NCBI GenBank assembly: GCA_963734435.1
Contig: CAVTHA010000008.1
Span: 186,001-250,000 of the forward strand
Direction of reading: 5' to 3'
Length of the DNA stretch: 64,000 nt
Source: Bog-756 sp963734435
Lineage (GTDB): Bacteria; Actinomycetota; Acidimicrobiia; Acidimicrobiales; RAAP-2
Shown here: in pieces, positions 17,003 through 25,728 of the stretch
Layout of the letters: every line of letters begins with the position of its first letter
Numbering within the stretch: the first letter of the stretch is position 1
The notes under the pieces: generated by a model
What the model was told of the DNA's origin: nothing
What the model saw: only the letters and a program-made list of their open reading frames with translations
The model's database searches: none
Program-made: the position numbers and the translations under genes

Positions 17003-17314
17003 ATGTGGGCACAGCTGATATCGACCCGTCTGAAACCCGGACGGGAGGGGGACCTACCGAAGCTCGTCGAAGCGTTCCGGGCCGTCGAGCAACCCGGCTC
17101 CGGCTTGATTCGCTCACTGACCATGCAGGACCAGAACGATCCGAGCCGTGCCCACATGGTGGTCGTCTTCGACAGCGAAGATCAGGCCCGCGCTCGTGAG
17201 AACGATCCGCGACGGCAAGAAGCGCTGACTCCGGCGAGGTCACTGATGGCAGACCTCTTCGAGGGGGCTCCGGAATTCGTCGACCTCATCGTCGTGGACG
17301 AAATGCTGCCCTAG
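17003..17314 (+). CDS. ABM-like dimeric alpha/beta-barrel small protein
   Basis: 103 residues. The pattern 'MWAQLISTRLKPGREGDLPKL', visible here as 'WAQLISTRLKPGREG', then 'GLIRSLTMQDQNDPSRAHMV' and 'VVVFDSEDQARARE' is that of ferredoxin-like antibiotic-biosynthesis-monooxygenase (ABM) proteins. Members are cofactor-free oxygenases or just ligand-binding dimers; the function is open. The ATG has a GGGAGG ribosome site. Confidence 0.7.
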   Translation: MWAQLISTRLKPGREGDLPKLVEAFRAVEQPGSGLIRSLTMQDQNDPSRAHMVVVFDSEDQARARENDPRRQEALTPARSLMADLFEGAPEFVDLIVVDEMLP

Positions 17315-17400
17315 GAGCGACCGGCAGTTCCCCTGCGATGGTCCCACTCGGCACTGTCTGATCTTGGGCCGGCGCTGCCGTCCATGGGGACGCCCAGTGC

Positions 17401-18276
17401 TTACAAGACAGGTGCCTTCACGAGCTTGTCATTGAGAATGCCTTGGGTGCCGAAGAGCTCGGCGCGCCACAGGTCAACCAGCTCGGTCATGTCGCGATTA
17501 TCCGGATGGAAGCTCGGCTGGTCATACTCCCGTAAGCGCGACCACATCCTGCGGGTCGCCAGCGGGGAAGCACGAAGCCGCCGCCAGCTGCGCCGCAGAT
17601 TGTCATCCCGATAGGTGGCGGGGTCGAACAGCAGGGAAAGGGCGGTCTGGACGACCAGATCGATCAGGAAGGCGGTGCGGATCACTTTCATGGTGAATAC
17701 CCTGGTGCGCTCGCTGCCGCCGACGGCCCGGTAGACGTCGAACGCCACCGCCTTGTGTTCGGCCTCCTCCAAGGCATGCCACAAGAACAGATTTCTCATG
17801 GCTTCGTGCCCGACCATGGCGCGGGCATCGGGGTCGCTCAGGAGCTGCTCGGCCAGGGTGGCGGTGAAATGCTCGAGCGCGGCGGTAGTGGCCAGGTTCG
17901 AGTTGGGGGTCAGGAGCCGCTCGCGGAGGCTCAGGAGTGTCCGTGTCATGCGCTCGATGCGCCTGGTCGGATAGCCGACCTGAGCAAGGTGGTCATTGAG
18001 CGCTCTGTGCTCGCGGCCGTGCATGGCCTCCTGGCCGATGAACCCGGCGACCTGGCGCTTCAGTACGGGATCGGTGAGCTGGTCCCGAAAGTAACGGACG
18101 GACCTGACGAAGTAGTCCTCCCCGTCAGGGAAGAACGCCGACAGGACGGCGGCGAAGTGGCTCAGGATGAGGTCGCCGTCCAGGGCGAAGTGCTTCGGGA
18201 TGTCACCGAGCGACTCCTCGAAGGAGATCCGCCTGGTCGGCACGTCTCGATCCGGATGGCTGTTCGGGACAGTCAC
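17401..18276 (-). CDS. Metal-dependent hydrolase, PF10118 family
   Basis: About 291 residues, a helical di-metal-like protein of the COG3687/PF10118 family. Metal-binding acidic and His residues are conserved in 'FIGQEAMHGREHRALN', 'LEHFTATLAEQLL' and 'LFLWHALEEAEHKAVAFDVY'. The spacing (EXXXHXXEH, then E...EE..H) resembles ferritin-like diiron sites. The biological substrate is unknown. GTG 18276 is chosen (GGAG seven bases upstream); the frame extends a further 82 residues N-terminally without any family similarity. Confidence 0.85.
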   Translation of the reverse strand: MTVPNSHPDRDVPTRRISFEESLGDIPKHFALDGDLILSHFAAVLSAFFPDGEDYFVRSVRYFRDQLTDPVLKRQVAGFIGQEAMHGREHRALNDHLAQVGYPTRRIERMTRTLLSLRERLLTPNSNLATTAALEHFTATLAEQLLSDPDARAMVGHEAMRNLFLWHALEEAEHKAVAFDVYRAVGGSERTRVFTMKVIRTAFLIDLVVQTALSLLFDPATYRDDNLRRSWRRLRASPLATRRMWSRLREYDQPSFHPDNRDMTELVDLWRAELFGTQGILNDKLVKAPVL

Positions 18277-18585
18277 CTCATTCTCCGTGAGCGCCAGCTC
18301 GTCAATCCGCTCCTCCTGCCTTTCCCCAGTGGGCCCGGCAAGGATGAGTCTCCCACGAAGAGGGGCGGAATGCTGGCCTGAGCAATGTCCTGTGTAGCGG
18401 GAACCGGCCATCCCGGCGAGACCGCACGGTGGCGATTGTTGCCAAGCCGCGGGCGGGTCCGACCACCATCCACGGGTGGCCGGCGCGCTCCGAGATGGTG
18501 CCCGACACCTCCACGACGCCATTTCCGACCAACCGTCACGGTGTGACCGCAGCCGCGATTCAGTGTGCGGCTGAGCCGCGCCCGG
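18277..18585. other. Region with no assignable gene
   Basis: About 300 bases. An open minus-strand frame has plausible composition ('VEVSGTISERAGHPWMVVG') but no start context or family match; I leave it uncalled. Confidence 0.35.
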
Positions 18586-18802
18586 TCACGGCATGTGCCA
18601 GCGTGTCGCGCCCCCGGGCTCGATCGTCTCCAGGGCCGTGGCGGTGCATGCCGTGGTGCGATAGACGAACCAGGGTGGCGGACCCGCAGACGGTGCGCTG
18701 AACTCGGCGGTGACGCGGTGCCCGAGTCGTCGACCCGGGCCGGCCGCCCGCCGAGGCCCAGTGCCCGGCCATCGCTGCCACCGTTGTCGGGTCGGTGACC
18801 AT
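18586..18802 (-). CDS. Possible small protein, needs one frameshift
   Basis: ATG 18802 has an excellent ribosome site (AGGAGCAGGAGCC just upstream) and encodes 'MVTDPTTVAAMAGHWA'. About 20 residues in, the composition changes, and a neighbouring frame reads 'GHRVTAEFSAPSAGPPPWF' and 'ALETIEPGGATRWHMP' to a stop at 18586. Joined, they would give about 72 residues. I recognise no family. Given the frameshifts elsewhere in this window, a real small gene is possible but unproven. Confidence 0.3.
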
Positions 18803-18865
18803 GGCTCCTGCTCCTCTCCTTCCACGACCAGCTGATCCGGCGGCGCCGCCGCAGTGTGGCCTCCG

Positions 18866-19712
18866 TCAGGCGCGGGCGTGGACCAGGGCGCGGTAGAACG
18901 TGCTCGGCGCTGAGAGGTGCTCCCGGTTCTCCAGTCGTGCCAGCCGGCGACCGACACGAGTCAGTAGGCGTTCACCCGCCTGGACCGCCGGCGGGGGTGG
19001 ACCCACCACGGCATCGACCGATGAGAAGCCCGCCGCCCGGCAGAGAGACACCAGTCCGGCCAGTGTGGGGACGTACCAGTTCCCGAAGTCGTAGTTGAGG
19101 TCTCGAGAGTCATGGAACTGGACCAGGCTGGCGTGTTCGAGATGTTGAAAGTGCACCGCCAGGGTCTCGATGACGGCGACCCCGCCCGTCACGGCTCGCA
19201 GGCGCTCGAGGCAGGTCAGGGGCTCCTTCATGTGGTAAAGAACCCCGAGATACAGCACGACATCGAACGTCCCGAGCTCCTCCAGGTCGACCGCGGTGAA
19301 GTCCGCCAGCTCGCGGTTCGACCGCCGACCCGAGCCTGGCTGCGGCGAAGTCGAAGCCGGCCCGACCCGGCAGGTGGGGCCGCCAGAACTCGGTCAGGTC
19401 GAGCGACAGATCGGGGAGCGTCCCCCGAGCCGCGCATTCGGTCCAATACTCGCCTCGGGCCTCGATGTCCACGCCCCACGCGTAGTGATCGAGTGCCACC
19501 ACCCGCCGAGCGCCCAGACGCTCGGCCAGGAAGGAGTAGTAGCCGTCCCAGGCGCCGACGTCCAGAACCCTGCACCCGGCGAACGAAGGGAACCGATCTT
19601 CCGGGATCTGGAACTCCGACGCGCCGGGGGTGACCACGCCGTTCCCGAGGTCGATCGAATGGAACCAAGCTATGGATTCCATCTGCCTCTGTTCTTCATC
19701 CGACAGGAGCAT
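18866..19712 (-). CDS. SAM-dependent methyltransferase, DUF1698/CmoB-like (frameshifted)
   Basis: About 280 residues when bridged. The N-terminal part carries 'SIAWFHSIDLGNGVVTPG', characteristic of the DUF1698 family, then the SAM motif 'VLDVGAWDGYYSFLAERLG' and 'VVALDHYAWG'. The frame breaks near 19325-19345 and continues as 'NRELADFTAVDLEELGTFDV' and 'VLYLGVLYHMKEPLTCLERL', a typical post-SAM region ('gvlYHl.dP'), to a stop at 18866. CmoB itself acts on tRNA wobble uridine, but many actinobacterial relatives methylate small molecules. The target is unknown. Confidence 0.8.
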
Positions 19713-19770
19713 CGCCAGCGAGACTAGTCAAGCGTCGTCGAGCAGCCGGCCGACTACACCCGCCGGTCGT

Positions 19771-20529
19771 TCAATCAGCCAACTCGACCAACAGGCCGAC
19801 GACCTGCTCCGGGTGGGACAGGAAGGGCGAGTGATCGCTTTGCCATTCGACCGCCGTCCCCGCGCACCGCTTGGCCATCTGCCGTTGCAGATCGGGATGC
19901 ACGATCTGATCGTCAGCGCACACGACATAGGTCGACGGTCTGGTCCGCCAGGCGACCGCATCAGGAGCCTGCTGGAGGGTGATGAGTGGTTGGGGCCCGA
20001 GCCGGGACACGGCCCATGCCATCGCCTCATGGGTGCAGTCGTTGTAGAGCGCGGCCGCGGCGAGGGACGGCTCCAGGGAGACGAGTCCGTCGTCGGACAC
20101 GATCATCCCGGATCCGAGGTCGGGCCTACCCTCGTAGGAGATCTCCGCCGCTCCCGGCCGCCCGACAGCCACGGTCATGCATGTCTCACCGTCGTCAGGG
20201 GCCAAGGCACAGAGGAAGACGAGGTGGCCCACCACGGGATGGTCGCCGGCCTCGGTGATGACCGCGCCGCCATAGGAATGGCCGACCAGCACCACCGGAG
20301 GCGCAAGGTTGTCGAGCACGTGGCGGACCCGTCCGGCATCCGAGTGCAGGTCGCCGAGCGGCCCCGGATCGTCGCCATGGCCAGGTAGGTCGACGGCCAC
20401 CGCCGGAATGCCGCGAGCGGCCAGACCGTCGAGGACATGCTCCCAGCACCAGGCCCCGTGCCACGCCCCGTGTACCAACACCACTGAAGAGCTCGCATCA
20501 CCCGGCACGCAAGCGAGACGGTAGCGCAT
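19771..20529 (-). CDS. Alpha/beta-hydrolase, esterase (MES/HNL-like)
   Basis: 252 residues. 'VVLVHGAWHGAWCWEHVLD' and the nucleophile elbow 'VLVGHSYGGAVI' match the plant methylesterase/EstC-like subfamily, in which an HG-AWHGAWCW motif is diagnostic. The acid is in 'VVCADDQIVHP', the catalytic His in 'WQSDHSPFLSHPE'. A cytoplasmic esterase of unknown substrate. The sterol-desaturase-like frame upstream formally overlaps this gene, which I regard as a frameshift artefact of that gene. Confidence 0.88.
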   Translation of the reverse strand: MRYRLACVPGDASSSVVLVHGAWHGAWCWEHVLDGLAARGIPAVAVDLPGHGDDPGPLGDLHSDAGRVRHVLDNLAPPVVLVGHSYGGAVITEAGDHPVVGHLVFLCALAPDDGETCMTVAVGRPGAAEISYEGRPDLGSGMIVSDDGLVSLEPSLAAAALYNDCTHEAMAWAVSRLGPQPLITLQQAPDAVAWRTRPSTYVVCADDQIVHPDLQRQMAKRCAGTAVEWQSDHSPFLSHPEQVVGLLVELAD

Positions 20530-21638
20530 CGTCCGCCATCGGGGGCAGGTCGGCGCCCTTTACGAAGGTCGGCAGGGCCCCCCGGACGGAGCGCGGTCAC
20601 GGTCGGCCGTCCGGCGGCGCCCGGTCGGAAGGGATCGCACAGCTGCAGCCACAGAAGGTGCGGCGGGAACGGCGCCTTGGCATCCTGCTCCACCGGTACC
20701 GGCCGGCCGGCCAGCCCGGTGGGGACCGGCATCCCCCGCCGATCTGGGAATCGGGCCCGTCCGGCCAGGAGGTCCCACACGGTGAGCACCACCCCGAGGT
20801 TCGTCCCCGACGGACCGTCGGCTGCATGGTGCAGGCGGTGGTACGCCGGGCTGACGAACAGCTTTCCGAGCGGTCCGTACGACCATCGCACGTTGGCGTG
20901 GGGGATGGTGCCGAGGCACACGTAGACGATGACCAGTTGCGGAGCGATACCCCGATGCGCGGTCAGGGCGAAGGCCGGGATAGAGGCGAGCAGGAAGCCG
21001 GGCAGGTGGCTGAGGGGATGGGCCCGAAAGGAGGTGAGGATGCTCAGTTCCTCCTGCGAATGATGGAGGGCATGCATCCGCCACAGGGCGATGAAGCGGT
21101 GGTCCGCCCAGTGGGCGACCCAGTTGCTGCCATCCATGAGCACGAGAGAGAGGCCGAGGACGAGCGCGGTCGGGAGCCGGTCGGTCCAGGTGCCCGCCAG
21201 CCAACCCGCCCGGTGCTCGAGCAGCGAGGCAAAGGCCACGCTGAACAGCGTCATCAAGGCGACGATCACCGTCACATGGAGTAGGAAGAAGCCGGCATCT
21301 TGCCTGTGGCCGCGAGATAGGAATCGGCGTGGTTCGGCCGGCCAGAGCCGTTCGGCGACCGTGCCCACCCCGACGACCACCAGGACGGGCGGGGCAAGGA
21401 GCTCGGCCCGTCCGGCGGAAAGGCCGGCTACCACACCGCCCGATCGGTGCAGGGCGGCCGCTCCGACCCAGACCACGGCGGCGGCCACGGCCAGCAGCGC
21501 AAACGAAGCGGCCGGCACCACCGGGCGGCCATAGTCTCCGTCGGCTGTTGCCCCCGACGTCACCACCTCCACCGGGGCGAGCCCCATCATCGGTTCCGCG
21601 GACACGACGCCGGTTCGGTCAGTACCCGTAGCCGCCAC
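20175..21638 (-). CDS. Sterol desaturase/fatty acid hydroxylase family membrane enzyme (3' end probably frameshifted)
   Basis: Membrane di-iron oxygenase. Histidine clusters are 'HWADHRF', 'MHALHHSQEELS' and 'SPAYHRLHHAADG', in the family order, embedded in four or five hydrophobic segments ('ALLAVAAAVVWVGAAAL', 'FFLLHVTVIVALMTLFSVA'). Similarity ends near 'LQLCDPFRPGAAG' (about 20640). The frame then runs on for some 150 codons, antisense in sense to nothing and fully overlapping the downstream esterase, which is implausible. A one-base shift near 20640 would end the gene at 20560 instead. The GTG start overlaps the lipoprotein gene by 20 bases. The substrate could be a sterol, hopanoid or carotenoid. 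Confidence 0.78.
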   Translation of the reverse strand: MAATGTDRTGVVSAEPMMGLAPVEVVTSGATADGDYGRPVVPAASFALLAVAAAVVWVGAAALHRSGGVVAGLSAGRAELLAPPVLVVVGVGTVAERLWPAEPRRFLSRGHRQDAGFFLLHVTVIVALMTLFSVAFASLLEHRAGWLAGTWTDRLPTALVLGLSLVLMDGSNWVAHWADHRFIALWRMHALHHSQEELSILTSFRAHPLSHLPGFLLASIPAFALTAHRGIAPQLVIVYVCLGTIPHANVRWSYGPLGKLFVSPAYHRLHHAADGPSGTNLGVVLTVWDLLAGRARFPDRRGMPVPTGLAGRPVPVEQDAKAPFPPHLLWLQLCDPFRPGAAGRPTVTALRPGGPADLRKGRRPAPDGGRCATVSLACRVMRALQWCWYTGRGTGPGAGSMSSTVWPLAAFRRWPSTYLAMATIRGRSATCTRMPDGSATCSTTLRLRWCWSAIPMAARSSPRPATIPWWATSSSSVPWPLTTVRHA

Positions 21639-22401
21639 CCATGGTGGTCGGCGGCGACGTCGACGGAGGCGACGTGGGCGGAGGCGACGTGGGCGGAGGC
21701 TCGGTCATCGGCGGCGCGGTGGCCGGGGGAGCGGTGGCTGCCGGGGCGGGCGGCATCGTGGCCCCCGAGCCTGGTGGAGTCACCGAGTGGCCTGTGGCGG
21801 CCGGCGCCGTCGACGGGGGGGAGGTGGACGGTGGCGGGGTGGCGGTAGTGGAGGTGGATGACGATGGCGTCTGGGCCGCCGAGGCGGCGACGACGAACCA
21901 GGCCCCGGCCACTCCCTCTCCCATGGTTTCACCGGCCTTCTTGTCCCCGGAGAAGCGGTAGAGCGGCATGCCGTTGAACGTGACCTGGAGCGATCCGTCG
22001 GGCCTGGTGGTGGTCCCGAGCTCCGACGCCGATATCCCTCCGCCTCCGGTGACGTGGGCGGTCGGTACCGTCAGTGGCGGCCACTCGGTGGCGCAGGACC
22101 CGGTACAGGTTGTCTTCCCGATGCCGTCCGGCATGAACCGGTAGAGCGTGAATCCCGACTGGTCGACGAGGATGGTCCCAAGAGCTCCGGCCGTCGCCGT
22201 CGACACGACAGCAGCCGCTGTACGGCTGCTGGCCGGTCGTTGCTTGATCACGGTCGAGGTCGGGGAAGAAGCGGCCGAGCCACAGGCCGCGGCGACGACC
22301 AGTACCGCGCCCAGCGAGCCAGCCACGATCCACGGTCGGAGAGGTCGAGACCGGAGCCAGGAGAATGAGTCGTGGTGTCCGGCCGGTTCTGCCGTGCGCA
22401 T
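21619..22401 (-). CDS. Lipoprotein with PF03640 secreted repeats and Pro/Thr-rich tail
   Basis: 260 residues. The signal sequence ends with lipobox 'VVAAACGSA'. PF03640 repeats are recognisable as 'GTILVDQSGFTLYRFMPD' and 'TFNGMPLYRFSGDKKAGE' plus 'GAWFVVAAS'. A cysteine pair sits in 'TTCTGSCATEWPP', as in the COG4315 family. The last 90 residues are almost only Pro, Ser, Thr, Ala ('TEPPPTSPPPTSPPSTS'), probably a wall-spanning or glycosylated stalk. Function of the family is unknown. The start codon is ATG 22401. Confidence 0.85.
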   Translation of the reverse strand: MRTAEPAGHHDSFSWLRSRPLRPWIVAGSLGAVLVVAAACGSAASSPTSTVIKQRPASSRTAAAVVSTATAGALGTILVDQSGFTLYRFMPDGIGKTTCTGSCATEWPPLTVPTAHVTGGGGISASELGTTTRPDGSLQVTFNGMPLYRFSGDKKAGETMGEGVAGAWFVVAASAAQTPSSSTSTTATPPPSTSPPSTAPAATGHSVTPPGSGATMPPAPAATAPPATAPPMTEPPPTSPPPTSPPSTSPPTTMGGGYGY

Positions 22402-22626
22402 GGGTATCGTTCCCTTCTAGTCGTCTCCCGGTACTACGCCGATCGTCGGGATTGGGATTGCCCCTTTCGCTCACCTGGCGTCAGGCCACGATGCGCAACT
22501 CCGGAGCACAGGCGGTGCTCGGCGTGCGGCAGTTACGATTCACCGGGGGCTTCGGGACGAATCCCTTCGTCCGGCGGGCCGGAGCGAGCAGGCCAAGGCC
22601 GATGGTGGCCAGGATCGTGGGGGATC

Positions 22627-24078
22627 ATGAGGACAACGGAGCAGGCGCAACCTGACATCCGTCTGGTGATCGGGGGCGAGCTGGTGGGCGGCGCCGATGG
22701 GACCTACCCCGTTCGCAACCCGGCCCACCCCGACGACATCGCGTTGGACGCCCCGGCCGCGTCGGCGGCCCAGGTGGACGAGGCCATGACCGCGGCGCAC
22801 AACGCCCAACGGGGATGGGAGTCGCTGGGGTTCGAGGGTCGCCTGGGGTGGCTGCGGAAGGCGTGCTCAGGAGCCCAGGAGCTCATCGACCTCGACGCCG
22901 CCTCGGCTCTCCTCACCCGAGAGCATGGAAAGGTGCGGGTCGAGGCGCTCTTCGACCTGGCCACCACGGGCGGCATGCTCGAGGCGTTGGCACCGCTGAT
23001 GGCCGAAGCGCTCGAGCCGCGCCGGGCCGGGCCCTCGACGATCCACCCGGTGTCCCACGGCGTGGTGGGAGCCATCCTGCCGTTCAACTGGCCAGCCGCG
23101 GTGATGGGCAACAAGATCCTGCCCGCCCTGCTCGCCGGCAACACCGTTGTGGTGAAGACCCCACCGACCTGCCCGGGCGCAGTGTTGGCCCTGGCCGCCG
23201 CCATCGCCACCGGCCTGCCCGCCGGAGTGCTCAACACCCTCAACGGTCCGACTCCGGCCTTCGCCGCTCAGGTCGTGGCCCACTCCGGTCTCGACATGGT
23301 GTCCTTCACCGGAGGGGTGGCGGCCGGTCGCTCGGTCCTGTCAGCCTGCGCTCCCCACCTCCGACCGGTGGTGCTCGAGCTCGGCGGCAACGATCCTGCC
23401 ATCATCGGTCCCGACCTCGAGCCCGGTCCGGAGCTGGCGGACCGGCTACTGGAGGCAGCTTTCGCCACGTCCGGCCAAGTGTGCATGGCCATCAAGCGGC
23501 TCTACCTGCCGGCCGACCGCCTGGCGGGATGGCGGGACGTGCTGGTGGAGAGCCTGTCCCGCACCGTGGTCGGCGACGGTATGGACGAGGGCGTGACCAT
23601 GGGACCGGTGCACACCGAGACGGCGCGAGACCGGGTCGAGGGCATGATCGCCGACGCCGCCATCAGTGCCACCGAGGTCGTCCGCCCGGCGGCGGTCACC
23701 CAGCCGGGTGACGGATGGACCGTGTCGCCCACGCTCGTCGTGGCACCCGACCCCGACGCCTCCCTGGTGCGGGAAGAGCAGTTCGCCCCGGCGCTGCCCC
23801 TCCTCCCCTACCGGCAGCTGGAAGACGCGGTCACCGCGGCCAACGACACCGCCTTCGGGCTCTGCGCCTCGGTATGGACCGGCGATGGTGACCTCGCCGA
23901 GCGTGTGGCCACTCGTCTCCGCGCCGGCACGGTGTGGACCAATGCCCACGGCATGGCGGCGATGGACCACCTGGCCCCGATGGGGGGCTGGGGCGAATCG
24001 GGCCTGGGCGTCGAGATGGGCGTCGAAGGTATGGCCGCCTTCACCCGGCCCCGGGTCCACCGTCGGGGCTCTCTGTGA
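22627..24078 (+). CDS. Aldehyde dehydrogenase family protein
   Basis: NAD(P)-dependent ALDH of 483 residues. Visible are 'GAILPFNWPAAVMGNKILPA' (in part 'PFNWPAAVMGNKI'), the nucleotide-binding 'VSFTGGVAAGRSVL', the general base in 'VVLELGGNDPAII', the catalytic cysteine in 'FATSGQVCMAIKRLYLP', and the final 'GGWGESGLGVEMGVEG'. ATG 22627 is taken (GGGGGATC upstream); the frame extends 85 codons further up without similarity. The substrate aldehyde is not predictable. It converges on the amidase gene with a gap of three bases. Confidence 0.93.
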   Translation: MRTTEQAQPDIRLVIGGELVGGADGTYPVRNPAHPDDIALDAPAASAAQVDEAMTAAHNAQRGWESLGFEGRLGWLRKACSGAQELIDLDAASALLTREHGKVRVEALFDLATTGGMLEALAPLMAEALEPRRAGPSTIHPVSHGVVGAILPFNWPAAVMGNKILPALLAGNTVVVKTPPTCPGAVLALAAAIATGLPAGVLNTLNGPTPAFAAQVVAHSGLDMVSFTGGVAAGRSVLSACAPHLRPVVLELGGNDPAIIGPDLEPGPELADRLLEAAFATSGQVCMAIKRLYLPADRLAGWRDVLVESLSRTVVGDGMDEGVTMGPVHTETARDRVEGMIADAAISATEVVRPAAVTQPGDGWTVSPTLVVAPDPDASLVREEQFAPALPLLPYRQLEDAVTAANDTAFGLCASVWTGDGDLAERVATRLRAGTVWTNAHGMAAMDHLAPMGGWGESGLGVEMGVEGMAAFTRPRVHRRGSL

Positions 24079-24081
24079 CCG

Positions 24082-25537
24082 TCAGCTGAACCCTGGTGGG
24101 GGCGTGAACCCCGCGCCCGCCACATCGTCGAGCAGTCGGGCCATCCCGAGCAGGCGTAGATCAGTAAGGAACGGACCGATCACCTGCACGCCCACCGGGA
24201 GGTTCGCCGGCGTCGGTCGGACGGGGACGGTCACCACCGGGAGCAGGGCCGAGCCGATGGCTCCCACCCAGGCCATCATGACCGTGTGAGAGACGGCGGT
24301 GCCGTCGACGTCGACGACCCGGTCGATGATCGAGCCCTCGACGTCGTGGGGGTAGGCCGCGGTCGGCATCACCGGCGCCAGCACCACGTCGTACTGCTCG
24401 AAGAGCTCCGCCCAGGCCGCCCGCTGCTGCTGGCGCACCCCGTTGGCCCGGGCCCAGGTCCGGTAGCGGCCGGCCAGGGCTCGACCTGCCGCCAACGCGG
24501 GATCGTCGCCCTCCACCGATTCGAGCCCGGCGAAGGCGGCGTAGGCGTCATCGGGCAGTCCGAGCCCGATGATGGGAAGCACCAGCTCCTGCCAGGAACG
24601 AAGTCCCTCGGCCAGCGGGACGGGCAGTGCGACCCCGTCGACGGCCACCCCGGCATCAGACAGGCGGCCGGCGAAGTCATCGAGGCCGGACCGCACTTCG
24701 GCGGCCACCGGGAGGACGTCGCGACCTTCGTCGAACACCGTGGCCACCCGCAGGCCGGCGAGATCGGGCACCGGCCTGTCATCGAGCTCCAGACGCCAAC
24801 CCGCGGCGTCCTCGGGAAGGGGGCCGGCGACGATGCCGAGCACCAGGCGCAGGTCGTCGAGGCTCCGGGCGAGGGGCCCATTGCAATTCACATCGGCCTC
24901 GACCAGCGTGCCGGGCGGACCAGGGATGTGACCCCGGCCCGGGACGACGCCCCATGACGGCTTGAGCCCGTACACACCGTTGTAGTGCGCAGGGTTTCGG
25001 ATCGAGCCTCCAATGTCGCTACCCAGCTCGACCGGCGTGAGGCCTGCCGCCACCGCCGCCGCCGCCCCGCCCGACGAACCACCGGCGGTCCGCGAGAGAT
25101 CCCACGGGTTGTTGGTGACGCCGTACACCTCGTTGAAGGTCTGCAGGTCACCGGCGTACAAGGGCGTGTTGGTCTTGCCGAAGATGATGGCGCCCGCCGC
25201 CTTGAGGCGGCCCACCGCCAGACGCGTCGCGTTCGGGCACGTAGTCCTTCAGTTCAGGTGCCCCCGAGGTCGTGACCAACCCCTCGGTCTCCCACACGTC
25301 CTTCACGGTCATCGGCAGACCGTGCAAGGGGGGAAGGTCGACTCCGGTGGTCGCCGCGGCATCGGCGGCGGCGGCAGCCGTTCTGGCGCGCTCGGTATCC
25401 AGGGCGACCACGGCGTTGAGGGCGGGGTTGTGCTTCTCGACGCGGGCCAGGGCGTGCTCGAGCAGTTCACGGCTCGAGACGCTCCGGTCACGCAGAGCCC
25501 GGGTGAGCTCCGTTGCCGTGGCGAAGTCGAAGTCCAC
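24082..25537 (-). CDS. Amidase signature family hydrolase (frameshifted)
   Basis: About 484 residues when bridged. The Ser-Ser-Lys triad is visible: Lys in 'LPMTVKDVWETEG', the first Ser in 'RTAGGSSGGAAAAVAAG', the nucleophile Ser in 'GSDIGGSIRNPAHYNGVYG' (S after GG). The frame breaks around 25219-25226, after 'KDYVPERDA', and continues as 'VGRLKAAGAIIFGKTNTPL'. GTG 25537 is the start: it opens 'MDFDFATATELTRAL', the usual amidase N-terminus, and has TAGCGT seven bases upstream. The substrate (amide, carbamoyl or indoleacetamide-like) is not evident; no GatBC partners are nearby, so it is not GatA. Confidence 0.88.
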
Positions 25538-25544
25538 AGGCACC

Positions 25545-25550
25545 ACGCTA
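25545..25550 (-). promoter_or_regulatory. -10 box TAGCGT for leaderless amidase
   Basis: TAGCGT on the minus strand, seven bases before GTG 25537; no Shine-Dalgarno. Confidence 0.5.
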
Positions 25551-25728
25551 GTCCGCGCCACCGGCGAGTCAGATGGGCTGATACCGGTCCGACCAGCCGA
25601 TCCACCTGGCACGGGGCTCCCGATGGGCACCCGCTCGAACCACCGGATCGATGGCTGCCTATGGATCCCGGCCTCGGCTGGGTACGCTCGGAGGCAGGCA
25701 CGCCGTTCCCCGAAGAGCCACCAACCCG

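Noticed and set aside
20175..20560. C-terminal extension of the sterol-desaturase-like protein through the esterase gene
   Set aside because: The esterase frame is clearly the coding one here; the extension shows no family similarity and probably results from a base error near 20640.
22372..22626. 85-codon N-terminal extension of the aldehyde dehydrogenase
   Set aside because: No similarity to ALDH, no signal peptide and a proper ribosome site before ATG 22627.
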